From the NCBI GenBank assembly GCA_012514045.1, contig JAAZBA010000071.1, positions 1 to 7,005 on the forward strand: a stretch of 7,005 nucleotides of DNA, in the 5' to 3' direction. How positions within the stretch are numbered: position 1 is the first letter of the stretch; each line of letters opens with the position of its first letter. Source of the stretch: Clostridiales bacterium. GTDB lineage: Bacteria > Bacillota > Clostridia > Oscillospirales > QAMX01. Both the position numbers and the translations under genes were made by a program. Below are positions 6,481 to 7,005 of this stretch, piece after piece. A model generated the notes under the pieces. The model was not told the origin of the DNA, searched no databases, and saw nothing but the letters and a program-made list of their open reading frames with translations.

Positions 6481-6494
6481 AGTTTGTACAAACT
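6481..6494. repeat. Perfect 14-bp palindrome AGTTTGTACAAACT (possible operator)
   Basis: The sequence equals its own reverse complement over all 14 bases. It shares AGTT and AACT outer arms with the palindrome one base downstream, with six bases between the arms here and two there. This suits a dimeric transcription regulator. The regulator is unknown, and no regulator gene is in the window. Confidence 0.6.
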
Positions 6495-6495
6495 T

Positions 6496-6509
6496 AAAGT
6501 TGCAACTTT
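6496..6509. repeat. Perfect 14-bp palindrome AAAGTTGCAACTTT (possible operator)
   Basis: The sequence equals its own reverse complement over all 14 bases. Its centre is 15 bp from that of the neighbouring palindrome. The TTGCAA core doubles as a possible -35 hexamer for a -10 at 6524-6529, so a protein bound here could block RNA polymerase. No U-rich run follows, so a terminator function is unlikely. Confidence 0.6.
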
Positions 6510-6543
6510 GTTAAATGAACCACTATACTAATTCGAAAAAATC

Positions 6544-6552
6544 TGATATAAT
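6544..6552 (+). promoter_or_regulatory. Extended -10 element TGATATAAT before the ABC ATPase gene
   Basis: A consensus TATAAT with an upstream TGn. Transcription would start near 6559 and leave a leader of about 30 bases, including GGAGG at 6574-6578. The hexamer at the -35 distance is poor, so activity may rest on the extended -10 or on an activator. Confidence 0.6.
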
Positions 6553-6589
6553 ATCACCACAAGAATAAATATTGGAGGTAAATAACAGT

Positions 6590-7005
6590 ATGGCAAGCGT
6601 AACACTAAAAGGCATGTACAAAAGATATCCTGGCGGCGTAACAGCTGTTTCGGATTTCAACCTGGAGATTGAGGATAAGGAATTTATTATCCTCGTTGGT
6701 CCCTCCGGATGCGGAAAGTCCACAACCCTTCGTATGATAGCTGGACTTGAAGAGATTTCCGAAGGCGAATTGTATATCGACAATAAGCTTGTTAACGACG
6801 TGGCGCCTAATGACAGAGATATTGCGATGGTTTTCCAGAACTACGCTCTGTATCCCCACATGACAGTATTTGAGAACATGGCATTCGGTCTTAAGCTCCG
6901 CAAGACGCCAAAGGCAGAAATAAAGAGGAGAGTTGACGAGGCTGCCAAGATTCTTGATATCAACCATCTTCTCGATCGTAAGCCGAAGGCTCTTTCCGGT
7001 GGTCA
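6590..7005 (+). CDS. CUT1-type sugar ABC transporter ATP-binding protein (UgpC/MsmX/MalK family), 5' part only
   Basis: The first 138 codons of an ABC ATPase that powers uptake of sugars, oligosaccharides or glycerol-3-phosphate on the inner face of the membrane. The gene runs off the window, and full-length members have about 360-370 residues. Visible motifs are Walker A GPSGCGKST (37-45), the Q-loop in VFQNYALYPHMTV (Q83), and the start of the ABC signature LSGG (135-138, cut before Q). The stretch PNDRDIAMVFQNYALYPHM (73-91) is characteristic of the UgpC/MsmX/MalK group. The ATG at 6590 has GGAGG at 6574-6578, 11 bases upstream, which is a little long. No permease or binding-protein gene lies upstream, which would fit a stand-alone ATPase shared by several importers, as MsmX does in Bacillus subtilis. 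What follows is not visible, so the exact subtype and gene name are left open. Confidence 0.93.
   Translation, partial: MASVTLKGMYKRYPGGVTAVSDFNLEIEDKEFIILVGPSGCGKSTTLRMIAGLEEISEGELYIDNKLVNDVAPNDRDIAMVFQNYALYPHMTVFENMAFGLKLRKTPKAEIKRRVDEAAKILDINHLLDRKPKALSGG

Larger units (their letters stand above)
6463..6589 (+). promoter_or_regulatory. Intergenic control region before the ABC ATPase gene
   Basis: This AT-rich region holds two adjacent perfect palindromes (6481-6494 and 6496-6509), then promoter elements, then a GGAGG site. The best -10 is TATAAT at 6547-6552, preceded by TGA, an extended -10 element. No good -35 stands 16-18 bp before it. A second possible promoter is TTGCAA (6500-6505), 18 bp, TATACT (6524-6529), whose -35 lies inside the second palindrome. 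I see no GC-rich hairpin with a U-run, so there is no clear intrinsic terminator for the upstream operon. Confidence 0.65.

Noticed and set aside
6481..6515. Rho-independent terminator after rsuA
   Set aside because: The palindromes would make AT-rich stems with no loop of proper size, and no run of T follows. An operator role fits better.
1..7005. CRISPR array, tRNA, rRNA, transposon ends or phage genes
   Set aside because: I found no regularly spaced direct repeats, no cloverleaf-like stretch, no transposase or integrase motif, and nearly all the sequence is taken up by recognised genes.

Overview
The window looks like chromosomal DNA of a Gram-positive, Clostridia-type bacterium (Bacillota). 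The signs are near-consensus SigA-like promoters, strong GGAGG ribosome binding sites, two TTG starts backed by good Shine-Dalgarno sites, and the protein families themselves: EbfC-RecR, a COG2509 FAD protein, a BaiN/HI0933 FAD protein and an MsmX/UgpC-like ATPase. GC content looks close to one half by eye. The assignment below phylum is an inference, and there is no rRNA or marker gene to fix it.

Left half (1-3863), all on the minus strand. Reading along transcription, a sialidase-fold (Asp-box) protein without a signal peptide comes first (3863-2571). A BaiN/HI0933-type FAD oxidoreductase with a TTG start and a long lysine-rich C-terminal tail follows (2542-866). Last is a COG2509-type FAD-dependent dehydrogenase (849 to the window edge), which is cut at its C-terminal side. 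Gaps of 28 and 16 bp and one very strong promoter (TTGACA, 18 bp, TATAAT) before the first gene suggest one operon.

Middle (3864-4043). This 180-bp divergent intergenic region holds that promoter and an opposite-facing extended -10 promoter for the right-hand operon.

Right half (4044-6462), plus strand. This is a tight housekeeping operon: a TtcA-family tRNA thiolation enzyme, the nucleoid protein EbfC/YbaB, the recombination mediator RecR and the 16S rRNA pseudouridine synthase RsuA. Spacings are 4, 1 and 20 bp. EbfC-RecR is a conserved bacterial pair that often follows dnaX. Here the gene before it is ttcA-like.

Right edge (6463-7005). A 127-bp intergenic region carries two adjacent perfect 14-bp palindromes and promoter elements. 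The 5' part of a CUT1-type sugar ABC transporter ATPase (UgpC/MsmX/MalK family) follows, and the window ends inside its LSGGQ signature.

I see no mobile element, CRISPR array, tRNA, rRNA or phage gene. Most of the content is ordinary. The parts worth a second look are the lysine-rich tail on the BaiN-like enzyme, the unusual cytoplasmic sialidase-like protein with its consensus promoter, and the twin palindromes before the ABC ATPase gene.
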